DNA of 64,000 bases. Origin: an uncultured Collinsella sp. (GTDB taxonomy: Bacteria; Actinomycetota; Coriobacteriia; Coriobacteriales; Coriobacteriaceae). Both the position numbers and the translations under genes were made by a program. Positions 51,689 through 59,866 of this stretch are shown here, in pieces. The DNA lies in NCBI GenBank assembly GCA_958353395.1, contig CATWSG010000001.1:1-64000 (forward strand), read 5' to 3'. The number at the start of each line of letters is the position of its first letter. The stretch's first letter is position 1. The notes under the pieces were generated by a model. It did not search any database. It saw nothing but the letters and a program-made list of their open reading frames with translations, and had not been told where the DNA came from.

Positions 51689-52015
51689 TTAGCGAGCGTC
51701 CACCACGTAGAGGCCAACGCGCACCTGATGCCACGGGCTGCGCTCGGGAGCAACCTGCTGCACGCGGACCTCAAATACGTCCTCATGGCCGTAATACATC
51801 ATCAAGGACAGCGGGCCGACCTCGTTTCCCGGAACATAGCCAAGTTTGGTCTTGCCATAGTAGATCGCAACCGCCTCGGGATCATGGGGATTATCGCGCT
51901 CGGCGCACAGCGTCAGTTTATCGCCCGCTTTAAGATCGCCTAGGACCAAAGCGCCGTCGGCATACTGAAATCCCGCAATATGAAACGACAGAAGAACACG
52001 CGAAGGCTCGTACAT
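51689..52015 (-). CDS. HIRAN domain protein
   Basis: A 108-residue single-domain HIRAN protein: SFHIAGFQYADGALVL, LTLCAERDNPHDPEAVAIYYG and KLGYVPGNE are the core. In eukaryotic HLTF and Rad5, HIRAN binds DNA 3' ends; bacterial single-domain forms are uncharacterised but probably recognise DNA ends or damage. The ATG at 52015 is preceded by GAGGAG. It is the first gene of a unit with the 59-residue protein and perhaps the metallophosphoesterase. Confidence 0.85.
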   Translation of the reverse strand: MYEPSRVLLSFHIAGFQYADGALVLGDLKAGDKLTLCAERDNPHDPEAVAIYYGKTKLGYVPGNEVGPLSLMMYYGHEDVFEVRVQQVAPERSPWHQVRVGLYVVDAR

Positions 52016-52127
52016 GGCAACTCCTCTAACGGCCGGATAAACCGGCGCTTAACCGTACTGAGAAGCTTACGGGCCCGTGCGGACACAAATTCACCCGCTC
52101 GCACCTTTCACCCATTTGCCGCAACGC

Positions 52128-52156
52128 TTACGAGACAGAGCGCTTGCAGATAAGAT
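52128..52156 (+). promoter_or_regulatory. Candidate promoter of a small RNA
   Basis: TTACGA (52128-52133) and TAAGAT (52151-52156) are exactly 17 bases apart on the plus strand, with no plus-strand gene nearby. The -10 matches 4 of 6 bases; the -35 is weaker. Confidence 0.4.
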
Positions 52157-52161
52157 AGGGG

Positions 52162-52262
52162 GTACGGATGACACCCGTTGCAGCGGGTCTTGCCAACTCC
52201 GATACACATTTTCATCGTGAGAAGTGGCCGTCTTCGCTTACGCGGGGGCGGCTATTTTGTTT
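52162..52262 (+). ncRNA. Possible structured small RNA
   Basis: After the candidate promoter the transcript could fold into an outer stem GTACGGA/TCCGATAC enclosing GACACCCG/CGGGTC, then a stem AAGTGGCCGTCT/GGGCGGCTATTT followed by TGTTTG, an intrinsic terminator. The terminator has no plus-strand coding gene upstream: HIRAN is on the minus strand and the aldehyde dehydrogenase converges from the other side. It does not match a riboswitch class that I recognise. Confidence 0.45.
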
Positions 52263-52281
52263 GCACCTATCTCATCTGATT

Positions 52282-53661
52282 CTAATGCACGAACATGCGC
52301 ACGAATTTGTGCTTCCAGCTAGCGTAGGGCGCATACCGAAACGGCACGTCCAGCCAGGTTGCCTTGTTCACGATGCTCTTCTTGTGACTAAACGCATCGA
52401 AGCTCTCGCGGCCATGGTACTGGCCCATACCGCTCGCGCCCATGCCGCCAAAGCCCATATGGCTCGTGGCCAAATGCATGATGGTGTCGTTGACGCAGCC
52501 GCCGCCAAAGGGCACGTAGCGCACAAAGCGCTGCTGAGCCGCACGGTCCTGGCTAAAGATATACAGGGCCAGCGGCGTCGGACGATCCGTAATAAACGCT
52601 TCAGCCTCGTCTAGGCTCTCAAACGTCAGCACCGGCAAGATGGGGCCGAAAATCTCCTCCTGCATTACGGCGTCATCGGGGGCCACGCCGTCCAAAATCG
52701 TCGGCTCGATCTTGAGCGAGGCCTCGCGCGCGGTACCTCCAAGCACGACCTTATCGGGATTTATCAGCCCGCGCACGCGCGCAAAATGCTTGGTGTTGAC
52801 GATATGCCCGTAGTCCTCGTTATCGAGCGGATGCTCGCCAAACATGCGACGGACCTCCTCCTTGATGAGATCCAGCAGTTCGTCGTGCACGCGCGTATCG
52901 ACCAGCAGGTAGTCGGGCGCCACACAGGTCTGCCCCACGTTGAGCCATTTACCAAAGGCGATACGCCGTGCCGCAACCTTCAAGTTTGCCGTCGCATCCA
53001 CGATGCAGGGACTCTTTCCGCCCAGCTCAAGCGTCACGGGTGTAAGGTTTTTACTTGCGCGCTCCATGACGAGCTTGCCGACCGGAACGCTACCGGTAAA
53101 GAAGATCTTGTCCCAGTGCTCATCGAGCAGCGCTTCGTTTTCGGCGCGCCCGCCCTCGACAACCGTCACCAGGCGCGGATCAAATGCCTCTTCACAGATT
53201 TGCTTGAGCACCGCGCTCGACGCCGGAGCATATGCGCTCGGCTTGATGACCACGGTATTGCCCGCGGCAAGGGCGCCGGCGAGTGACTCGAGCGTCAGCA
53301 AAAACGGGTAGTTCCACGGAGCCATGATGAGCGTGACGCCATAGGGCACGGCTTGCGTCTTGCACACACTCACGGCATTGGCAAGGTCGCACGGATGCAG
53401 GCGCGGACGACTCCATCGAGCCACATGAGCGATCTGATGACGAATCTCGGAAAGCGATGTGCCAATCTCGCACATATAGGCCTCGTCATGCGATTTTCCC
53501 AAATCGGTCTTGAGCGCATGGGCAATATCGGCCTCGTGCGCCCGTACCGCATCGCGTAAACTCACGAGCGCACGACGTCGAGCATCGACATCAAACGTAG
53601 CGTGCGTCTTAAAGTGGGCGCGCTGCTCGCCGACGATGCGCGCAATTTCCTCGGTGTTCAT
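52282..53661 (-). CDS. Aldehyde dehydrogenase family protein
   Basis: A 459-residue NAD(P)-dependent aldehyde dehydrogenase of the short, class 3-like type. It has APWNYPFLLTLESLAGAL, FFTGSVPVGKLV, the catalytic Glu in LELGGKSPCIV and the catalytic Cys in NVGQTCVAPDYLLVD, with the ending PFGGGCVNDTIMHLATSH and MGFGGMGASGMGQYHG. It would oxidise a fatty or aromatic aldehyde. AGGAGGG lies before the ATG at 53661, overlapping the stop of the alcohol dehydrogenase gene, so the two genes form an operon for alcohol-aldehyde-acid interconversion. Confidence 0.9.
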   Translation of the reverse strand: MNTEEIARIVGEQRAHFKTHATFDVDARRRALVSLRDAVRAHEADIAHALKTDLGKSHDEAYMCEIGTSLSEIRHQIAHVARWSRPRLHPCDLANAVSVCKTQAVPYGVTLIMAPWNYPFLLTLESLAGALAAGNTVVIKPSAYAPASSAVLKQICEEAFDPRLVTVVEGGRAENEALLDEHWDKIFFTGSVPVGKLVMERASKNLTPVTLELGGKSPCIVDATANLKVAARRIAFGKWLNVGQTCVAPDYLLVDTRVHDELLDLIKEEVRRMFGEHPLDNEDYGHIVNTKHFARVRGLINPDKVVLGGTAREASLKIEPTILDGVAPDDAVMQEEIFGPILPVLTFESLDEAEAFITDRPTPLALYIFSQDRAAQQRFVRYVPFGGGCVNDTIMHLATSHMGFGGMGASGMGQYHGRESFDAFSHKKSIVNKATWLDVPFRYAPYASWKHKFVRMFVH

Positions 53662-53670
53662 GGCACCCTC

Positions 53671-54891
53671 CTAGTTCTCGTCCTCAAACATACCACCCGC
53701 GACGACCTCGTACATATGCTCGAGCTCCGAGCGGGCCATCAAAAGCGGAACGGGGTACAGCGGATTGGCCTCGGCATCGGCATGTGCCGCCATTTCGGGA
53801 ATGTCGGAGCGGCGAATGCCCGAGACATATTTGGGGATTCCCAGGATCTCGTTCATGCGGTCGACCCAATCGATAAAGGCCTCGGCCGCAAGACTATCCT
53901 GCGCGGTAGCCGGCGCAATGCCCGCCATGCGAGCAAGATCGGCAAGCTTGGGGGCGGCGGCGTCACCATAAGCGCGAAGCATGTGCGGCAGGATGATCGC
54001 GTTGGCCAAACCGTGCGGAATTCCGTATCGGCCGCCCAGACTGTGCGCGATGGCATGCACATATCCGACATAGGAGCGGGTAAACGCAACGCCCGCCTTA
54101 TACGCCGCCGAAAGCATATTGCGACGAGCGCGCATGTCGTCACCATGCTCATAGGCCTCGAGCAAATTGTCGTGGATAAGCTGCACCGCCTGTCGCGCCA
54201 TCTTGCGCGTATAGGGCGTGGTGCTTCGCCCGATAAAGGCCTCAACGGCATGCGTCAGGGCGTCCATGCCCGTCTGCCCCGTAATGGAAGCGGGCAAGCC
54301 GCACGTAAACTCGGGGTCGTGGACTGCAAAACGCGGGATGAGCACAAAGTCGTTAATGGGGTATTTGTAGTGCGTCCCGTCATCGGTAATTACCGCCGCA
54401 AGCGTGACTTCGCTTCCCGTACCGGCGGTAGTGGGAACGGCGATGAGCAGCGGCAGGCGACGATGAATCCGCAGCAGGCCGCGCATCTTGTTGATGGGCT
54501 TGTTTGGCTGCGCAATGCGTGCGCCCACGCCCTTGGCACAGTCCATGGCCGAGCCACCGCCAAAGCCGATAATGGCCTGGCAGGCGCTCTCTCGATACAG
54601 GGACGCCGCTTCTTCCACGTTTGAAACCGTGGGGTTTGCACGCGTTTCGGCATAGACCGTAATGCCAATCCCCCTGGATGCGAGCGCCGTCTCGAGCGGT
54701 GCCGTGAGCCCCAGACGGGTAATGCCGGGATCCGTCACGATAAGGACCTTCTGGATCGAGCGCTTTTGAAGCACCGCGGGCACATCCTCGGCATGCTCTA
54801 AAATGCGCGGCTCGGTATAGGGCAGGATCGGCAATGCAATGCGAAAAACCGTCTGATATGTTCGGCACCAGGCACGACGGGCTAGATGCAT
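53671..54891 (-). CDS. Iron-containing alcohol dehydrogenase
   Basis: A 406-residue group III alcohol dehydrogenase. The NAD site is IIGFGGGSAMDCAKG, followed by VPTTAGTGSEVT; the metal-binding histidines lie in MDALTHAVEAF and HAIAHSLGGRYGIPHG. Such enzymes reduce aldehydes to alcohols in fermentation, or the reverse. It is the first gene of the operon with aldehyde dehydrogenase. GAAGGAG precedes the ATG at 54891. A small dyad, GTTGA-tagg-TCAAC (54911-54924), just upstream could be an operator. Confidence 0.9.
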   Translation of the reverse strand: MHLARRAWCRTYQTVFRIALPILPYTEPRILEHAEDVPAVLQKRSIQKVLIVTDPGITRLGLTAPLETALASRGIGITVYAETRANPTVSNVEEAASLYRESACQAIIGFGGGSAMDCAKGVGARIAQPNKPINKMRGLLRIHRRLPLLIAVPTTAGTGSEVTLAAVITDDGTHYKYPINDFVLIPRFAVHDPEFTCGLPASITGQTGMDALTHAVEAFIGRSTTPYTRKMARQAVQLIHDNLLEAYEHGDDMRARRNMLSAAYKAGVAFTRSYVGYVHAIAHSLGGRYGIPHGLANAIILPHMLRAYGDAAAPKLADLARMAGIAPATAQDSLAAEAFIDWVDRMNEILGIPKYVSGIRRSDIPEMAAHADAEANPLYPVPLLMARSELEHMYEVVAGGMFEDEN

Positions 54892-55005
54892 AAAGGAAAC
54901 TCCTTCATTTGTTGATAGGTCAACATTTGCTCGCCCGATTGTACTCAGCGGCGGTCAAAGACGGCCTGCCAATCGTTAATCAATCAACATCTTCATATCT
55001 CAAAA

Positions 55006-55033
55006 TTGTTTTATTAAAAATCATTCCTAATAG
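55006..55033 (+). promoter_or_regulatory. Candidate rubrerythrin promoter
   Basis: TTGTTT (55006-55011) and TAATAG (55028-55033) are 16 bases apart in a strongly AT-rich stretch. A 5' leader of about 105 bases with a CGTCCGG/CCGGACG hairpin (55082-55112) precedes the start codon. Confidence 0.45.
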
Positions 55034-55147
55034 GCTTCACATTTGGTTGCATTTATGGATAATAGAACTCGTCAAGACGCACGTCCGGAGAGGGCCCTTA
55101 CAGGACCGGACGAGCGCGCAATCGCCATCGATCGAAAGGATCGAATC

Positions 55148-55708
55148 ATGAAGTTTGTTTGCCCCGTTTGCGGTTATGTGGAAGAGTTCGACGGCGACCA
55201 GCTGCCCGAGGATTTTAAGTGCCCCCAGTGCGGCGTTCCCGGTTCTCGTTTCCTGAAGCAGGAGGAGGGCCAGCTCGAGTGGGCCGCCGAGCACGTCGTG
55301 GGCGTCGCCAAGATGGAGGGTGTCTCTGAGGACATCGTTGCCGACCTGCGCGCCAACTTTGAGGGCGAGTGCTCTGAGGTCGGTATGTACCTGGCCATGG
55401 CTCGCGTCGCTCATCGCGAGGGCTATCCCGAGATCGGCCTGTACTGGGAAAAGGCTGCCCACGAGGAGGCCGAGCATGCCGCCAAGTTCGCCGAGCTCCT
55501 GGGCGAGGTCGTGACCGACTCCACCAAGAAGAACCTCGAGATGCGCGTTGAGGCCGAGAACGGCGCCACCGCCGGCAAGACCGATCTTGCCAAGCGTGCC
55601 AAGGCCGCCGGCCTCGATGCCATCCACGACACCGTGCACGAGATGGCTCGCGACGAGGCCCGCCACGGCAAGGCTTTCGCCGGCCTGCTCAAGCGCTACT
55701 TTGGCTAA
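55148..55708 (+). CDS. rbr: Rubrerythrin (rubredoxin domain N-terminal)
   Basis: A 186-residue peroxide-reducing protein of anaerobes. An N-terminal rubredoxin-like domain has C5, C8 (CPVCGY) and C25, C28 (CPQCG), and a ferritin-like diiron domain follows with EGECSEVGMYLAMA, the ExxH motifs HEEAEHA and DEARHGKAFA. The rubredoxin domain comes first, which is the reverse of classical rubrerythrin (so-called reverse rubrerythrin). The ATG at 55148 lies behind AAAGGATCG. It is monocistronic and ends at a strong terminator. Confidence 0.93.
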   Translation: MKFVCPVCGYVEEFDGDQLPEDFKCPQCGVPGSRFLKQEEGQLEWAAEHVVGVAKMEGVSEDIVADLRANFEGECSEVGMYLAMARVAHREGYPEIGLYWEKAAHEEAEHAAKFAELLGEVVTDSTKKNLEMRVEAENGATAGKTDLAKRAKAAGLDAIHDTVHEMARDEARHGKAFAGLLKRYFG

Positions 55709-55742
55709 GCCAACCGCCTGAGACATAACCTCAAGCTCGATG

Positions 55743-55772
55743 AGGCCCGGACCGTATTGGTTCGGGCCTTTT
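55743..55772 (+). terminator. Terminator of rubrerythrin
   Basis: AGGCCCGGA ... TTCGGGCCT followed by TTTT, about 35 bases after the stop. Confidence 0.92.
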
Positions 55773-55839
55773 TCGTGCCTCACGAACTTGTTAACGCCCT
55801 GAAATAGGACCGCCTTCGGCATCGGCTTCTCGTCAAAAA

Positions 55840-55962
55840 CTAAGTGAGTAGACTTTTTGGAACTTGCCGAGCACACCACCCATATTGCTTTATAAAGCCG
55901 CAGGTAAATGACTTGTTGCAAAACGGCCTGGTCGCCAAAGTGCCAAAAGTCTACTCACTTAG
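55840..55962. repeat. Palindromic element, copy 1
   Basis: A 123-bp element bounded by inverted repeats: CTAAGTGAGTAGACTTTT on the left and its complement AAAAGTCTACTCACTTAG on the right. The interior is also partly symmetrical. Copy 2 at 57261-57382 has the same orientation and is about 80% identical. The end sequence CTAAGTGAGTAG holds TAA, TGA and TAG in three different frames. The right end supplies the last codons and stop of the nuclease-like gene. No transposase inside; it looks like a non-autonomous, REP- or MITE-like element. Confidence 0.85.
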
Positions 55963-57078
55963 AACCGCAGCCGTCCACGATCGAGCCATTTTGTGTCTAG
56001 CGGGCATCTTTCCGTCGATTACTCCCAATTTTGTCCAGTCAATGAATAGTTCAGACCGGAGTAATGCCTCAGCCCTTTGCTCATCCGAGCTTTTATCACG
56101 ATATTCAGCATCGAGCATCCTGCATACGGCCTTAACGATCGCGCGGAATCTATCCTCATCCGATATCTGTCTGTGTGTAAGGAGAAGCACATCGTAGCCC
56201 ATGGCCTGAAGGGCCGTCATGCGGTCAGCGTCACGCAAGCCATCCCCTGCGCGTCCGTGCGAGGCCTTTCCCTGACATTCAATGGCCACCTGTCGCCTAC
56301 CGTCCGGCGAAGAAAGAAGTAGGTCGATATATACACGGGACTTTCCCACAATCGCTCGAGCACTTGTGCTTAGTATCACTTCAACATTAAGCTCTATGCC
56401 ACAAAAACCTTCGCCTCCCAGGGACCGCGGCAGTGCAAGCAACAAATTCGCCTCGACCTCAAAAGGCGATGCGGCACCCAATGGAACGAGTTGCGACACC
56501 TCCCTAAATCTATTGCCGTAACGTATCCCGCAAACATCTGAACAAAAACGGTGAAGGTCTCCGCCCAAAACCAAAGCGTCTCGACGCCATAAATTTGAGG
56601 CGGTGCCGTCCTCGGACGGACAGCGCACCCAACCGAACGTTGTCGAAATCGCGCCCGAATCAATTGCACGCGAAAGCTCCGCCTCAAGTGCCGCCGGCAG
56701 GGCACACACCGCAAACAAGCCACACATCTCCGCCAATACCAAAAGAAGCTGAAGATCCGTCAGATGCCGCGACATGATGAATGCCGTCAGTAGAGGAGAC
56801 GTAATCAAAAACCCATGCTCCGTTTCCAGCACGGATTCCCTGGGAAGCTCACCAAGGAACAGCCGCTGCCTAATGCTGGCAGGACAAGTCCGTTTGTTTC
56901 TCGTCCGAACCAATGTATACAACGGAAAACCGAGCGCGACCGCAGCCGTCGGGTTGCGGGCGAGATCATATCGCTGCCGGTCTTCTTCCGGTCGTGGAAG
57001 CGGCGGACACAAAGCGCGGACTTGAGGAGGCAAACGCCAGTACCTAAAAGCCGATATGTCACAAAGTAGATCCTTCAT
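55951..57078 (-). CDS. Nuclease-like hypothetical protein (DUF559/PD-(D/E)XK-like)
   Basis: About 375 residues. The N-terminal half (SAFRYWRLPPQVRAL) has no domain that I can name. The C-terminal half has an apparent PD-(D/E)XK pattern: Glu in PFEVEANLLLALP, Asp in SRVYIDLLLSSPDG and Glu in RRQVAIECQGKASHG, then ALQAMGYDVLLLTHRQI, similar to DUF559/Vsr-type nucleases. The active Lys is replaced by Gln-Gly-Lys spacing, so activity is uncertain. The start at 57078 has no good ribosome site. The gene is bracketed by the two palindromic elements and its last residues (LSE-stop) are encoded by copy 1. It may have arrived or been duplicated with them. Confidence 0.62.
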   Translation of the reverse strand: MKDLLCDISAFRYWRLPPQVRALCPPLPRPEEDRQRYDLARNPTAAVALGFPLYTLVRTRNKRTCPASIRQRLFLGELPRESVLETEHGFLITSPLLTAFIMSRHLTDLQLLLVLAEMCGLFAVCALPAALEAELSRAIDSGAISTTFGWVRCPSEDGTASNLWRRDALVLGGDLHRFCSDVCGIRYGNRFREVSQLVPLGAASPFEVEANLLLALPRSLGGEGFCGIELNVEVILSTSARAIVGKSRVYIDLLLSSPDGRRQVAIECQGKASHGRAGDGLRDADRMTALQAMGYDVLLLTHRQISDEDRFRAIVKAVCRMLDAEYRDKSSDEQRAEALLRSELFIDWTKLGVIDGKMPARHKMARSWTAAVLSE

Positions 57079-57260
57079 AGGCACAGGAGAACACGAATTT
57101 CAACCCAGTCAGTCACGCATTGGCGCGAACGCACCAAAAATGGCGCCGAACGGACTGCCAAGTTTTCAACAGCCCTCCCCAACTGGCCAAAAGCTTGTCG
57201 AGAGCTGGACGAAGCCCTGTTGAAAACCCCATTTTTTTCTCATGCAGAAGCTTTACGCGG

Positions 57261-57382
57261 CAAGTGAGTAGACTTTTTCGAACTTGCCGCGCAGGCCAGT
57301 CATCCTGCTTCTCAAAACCACAGGTAGATAGCTTGTTTCAAAACGACCCGGTCGCCAAAGCGCCAAAAGTCTACTCACTTAG
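57261..57382. repeat. Palindromic element, copy 2
   Basis: A 122-bp element with the same terminal repeats and orientation as copy 1, differing at scattered bases mostly in the interior. Its right end supplies the last codons of the MocR gene: that protein also ends LSE-stop. Together with copy 1 it brackets the nuclease-like gene. The segment 57079-57260 before it holds no gene; one short inverted repeat, GTTTTCAAC/GTTGAAAAC (about 57164 and 57217), is visible. Confidence 0.85.
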
Positions 57383-58810
57383 ATTGCAGAGCGCCCCCAT
57401 TAGCTGCAATTCCAAGGTATTAAGCACTTCCGGACTCAGGTCGTCATACTGGACAAGAATTTGAGTTGAGTTTTCAGGGACAGATGCGCCATCGGCACAC
57501 CAATAACAGTCACTGATATCGATAAACGGAATACCCGAGCGCGTGAGAGCCCGCGCAAAAGAGCTTCCGCCCGTTCCGCGCTCCGCAACCACAGTGCAGT
57601 AAAGACCCGCGTCTGCATGCTCGATCGAGACTTCCCCTGCCGGAAACGCCTTCCGCACAAGCGCCGCCAGGCCATCGCGCGCCTCGCGAGCGCGCACGCG
57701 CACGCGGTTCACATGTCGCTCGTAATCACCCGATTCCAGTAAACGCGCCAAAGCAACCTGGTCAACAGAGCTCACCGACGAGGCGTAAAAACCAAGGTTG
57801 CGCCTAAACCGCTCCATTAGTTCATCGGGCAACACCATGTACGCTAGACGCAACGCCGATGACAGGCTCTTCGAAAACGTGTTGGTGTAAATAACCGACT
57901 GGGCGGCATCGATCGATGCGAGCGCGGGAATCGGCTTGCCGGCAAGGCGAAACTCACAATCAAAATCATCTTCGATGAGATATCGACCCGGCCGTTCGGC
58001 GGCCCAGCTCAGCAGCGCATAGCGACGCGCAATGCTCGTCACAAGACCGGTGGGATACTGATGCGACGGCATAAGGTGAAGGATATCGGTCCCAGTTTTC
58101 TGCAGAGCGCTCAGGTCCACGCCGTCATCATCCAACAGGATATGTCGAACTTTGCAACCCATAGCCTGATAGATGCGCGTCAGACGCAAATAGCCCGGAT
58201 CCTCAACCGCATACACCTTGTCCGCGCCAAGCAGCTGAACCAACATGGTATCGAGCAGCTGGGCGCCCGCACCGATAACAATGTTGTCGGGGTCGACATT
58301 CATACCCCTCGTCCCGCGCAGATGATGAGCAATTGCGCATCGTAGCCGAACGGTGCCCTGTACCGGTGCGGGCGAAAAGATCTCGCGCTCGTCTTCGGAT
58401 GCCAGCGTCGCCCGCAGTGCGCTTTGCCAAAGCCGCGCCGCCTCCAAAGCGGAAGGAGAAAGTGCGTCGAATTGCTCGACCCGCCCGCGGACATCATGCG
58501 CGCTGGGGTCCACAGAGACGGCATCTCGGTCGATGCCCTCCGAAGCCAAAGGCAAAATCGGTGCATCCGGAAGCTTGCAAGCGTAGTAGCCACGCCGCGG
58601 CTTTGAGCAAATATAGCCCTCGGCAAGTAGCTGGCTATATGCATTCTCGATAGTAATGACACTGATTCCCAGATGACTGGCAAAGGCGCGCTTAGACGGC
58701 AAATGCTCCCCCGCCACAATGCGTCCAGCTACGATATCATCTCGAATTTGCTGGTAAACATACTCATAGAGCGATGCTTCGCCGCGTTTTTCCAAATTGT
58801 AGTCAAGCAT
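57371..58810 (-). CDS. pdxR: MocR/PdxR-type GntR regulator with aminotransferase fold
   Basis: A 479-residue regulator: a GntR winged helix (residues 1-75, SLYEYVYQQIRDDIVAGRI, LPSKRAFASHLGISVITIENAY in part) joined to a type I aminotransferase domain that binds PLP through the Lys in NTFSKSLSSALRLAYMV. Such MocR proteins sense PLP and control vitamin B6 genes. It is divergent from pdxS/pdxT, strongly suggesting PdxR. The ATG at 58810 follows AGGTGA. The final residues LSE come from the repeat element copy 2. Confidence 0.88.
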   Translation of the reverse strand: MLDYNLEKRGEASLYEYVYQQIRDDIVAGRIVAGEHLPSKRAFASHLGISVITIENAYSQLLAEGYICSKPRRGYYACKLPDAPILPLASEGIDRDAVSVDPSAHDVRGRVEQFDALSPSALEAARLWQSALRATLASEDEREIFSPAPVQGTVRLRCAIAHHLRGTRGMNVDPDNIVIGAGAQLLDTMLVQLLGADKVYAVEDPGYLRLTRIYQAMGCKVRHILLDDDGVDLSALQKTGTDILHLMPSHQYPTGLVTSIARRYALLSWAAERPGRYLIEDDFDCEFRLAGKPIPALASIDAAQSVIYTNTFSKSLSSALRLAYMVLPDELMERFRRNLGFYASSVSSVDQVALARLLESGDYERHVNRVRVRAREARDGLAALVRKAFPAGEVSIEHADAGLYCTVVAERGTGGSSFARALTRSGIPFIDISDCYWCADGASVPENSTQILVQYDDLSPEVLNTLELQLMGALCNLSE

Positions 58811-58821
58811 GAGTTTATCAC

Positions 58822-58861
58822 CTGACCATATCGAACCGTTCAATCTGGTATTAGTCTGACC
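58822..58861. promoter_or_regulatory. Candidate PdxR binding region
   Basis: CTGACC occurs at 58822-58827 and again at 58856-58861, about three helical turns apart, in the 145-base divergent promoter region of pdxR and pdxS. MocR proteins commonly bind direct repeats. A third, partial copy (CTGGT) lies between them. Confidence 0.35.
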
Positions 58862-58955
58862 TTGTTATTATCTCGAAAACTGAGTATTTCGCCATACCCA
58901 GCTCCCCGATAGGATGTTCCGTCAAGCAATGCACATGCCAACCAAGGGAGCAACC

Positions 58956-59846
58956 ATGGCAGAACAGACCAGCAAGGCCGATCGCGTCAAACTCAATCGC
59001 GAGCTCGCGCAGATGCTCAAGGGCGGCGTCATCATGGACGTCACCACGCCCGAGCAGGCACGCATCGCCGAGGAGGCGGGCGCCTGCGCCGTCATGGCAC
59101 TCGAGCGCATTCCGGCCGACATCCGCGCCGCAGGCGGCGTCTCGCGCATGAGCGACCCCAAGATGATCAAGGGCATCCAAGAGGCCGTCTCCATCCCTGT
59201 TATGGCCAAGTGCCGCATCGGTCACATCGTCGAGGCGCAGGTCCTGCAGGCCATCGAGATCGATTACATCGACGAGTCCGAGGTTCTCTCCCCTGCCGAT
59301 GACGTCTATCACATCGACAAGACCCAGTTTGACGTGCCGTTTGTCTGCGGCGCCCGTGATCTGGGCGAGGCGCTGCGCCGTGTTGCCGAAGGCGCCACGA
59401 TGATTCGCACCAAGGGCGAGCCGGGCACGGGCGACGTCGTCCAGGCTGTACGCCACATGCGCAAGATCCAAAAGCAGATCCGTGACGTTGTTGCTCTGCG
59501 CGACGACGAGCTCTTTGAGGCAGCCAAGCAACTGCAGGTTCCGGTCGAGCTGGTGCGCGAGGTCCATGCCACGGGTAAGCTTCCCGTCGTGAACTTTGCC
59601 GCCGGCGGCGTAGCGACCCCCGCCGACGCCGCGCTGATGATGCAGCTGGGAGCCGAAGGCGTGTTTGTCGGCTCGGGCATCTTTAAGAGCGGCGACCCCG
59701 CCAAGCGCGCAGCCGCCATCGTCAAGGCCGTGGCAAACTTCACCGATGCCAAGCTCATTGCCGAGCTTTCGGAGGACCTGGGCGAGGCCATGGTGGGCAT
59801 CAACGCCGACGAGATCGAAATCATCATGGAGGAGCGCGGACGCTAG
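58956..59846 (+). CDS. pdxS: Pyridoxal 5'-phosphate synthase subunit PdxS
   Basis: A 296-residue TIM-barrel synthase that makes PLP from ribose-5-phosphate, glyceraldehyde-3-phosphate and ammonia. It is highly conserved: KGGVIMDVTTPEQARIAEEA, VMALERIPADIRAAGGVSRMSDP, MAKCRIGHIVEAQ and EGATMIRTKGEPGTG (active lysine) can be read. Ammonia comes from PdxT, the next gene. The ATG at 58956 follows AAGGGAG. It is the first gene of pdxST, divergent from and presumably controlled by pdxR. Confidence 0.97.
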   Translation: MAEQTSKADRVKLNRELAQMLKGGVIMDVTTPEQARIAEEAGACAVMALERIPADIRAAGGVSRMSDPKMIKGIQEAVSIPVMAKCRIGHIVEAQVLQAIEIDYIDESEVLSPADDVYHIDKTQFDVPFVCGARDLGEALRRVAEGATMIRTKGEPGTGDVVQAVRHMRKIQKQIRDVVALRDDELFEAAKQLQVPVELVREVHATGKLPVVNFAAGGVATPADAALMMQLGAEGVFVGSGIFKSGDPAKRAAAIVKAVANFTDAKLIAELSEDLGEAMVGINADEIEIIMEERGR

Positions 59847-59866
59847 TCCGGCAGAAAGGATCGCAC

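Noticed and set aside
52168..52614. Plus-strand protein gene starting at the candidate small RNA
   Set aside because: It has an acceptable ribosome site, but the frame runs through a terminator and antisense to the aldehyde dehydrogenase; composition is not protein-like.
55844..56197. Small protein starting in the repeat element
   Set aside because: Both copies have a frame open across the element with similar translation, but it runs on antisense to the nuclease-like gene, has no ribosome site and reflects the element's DNA similarity.
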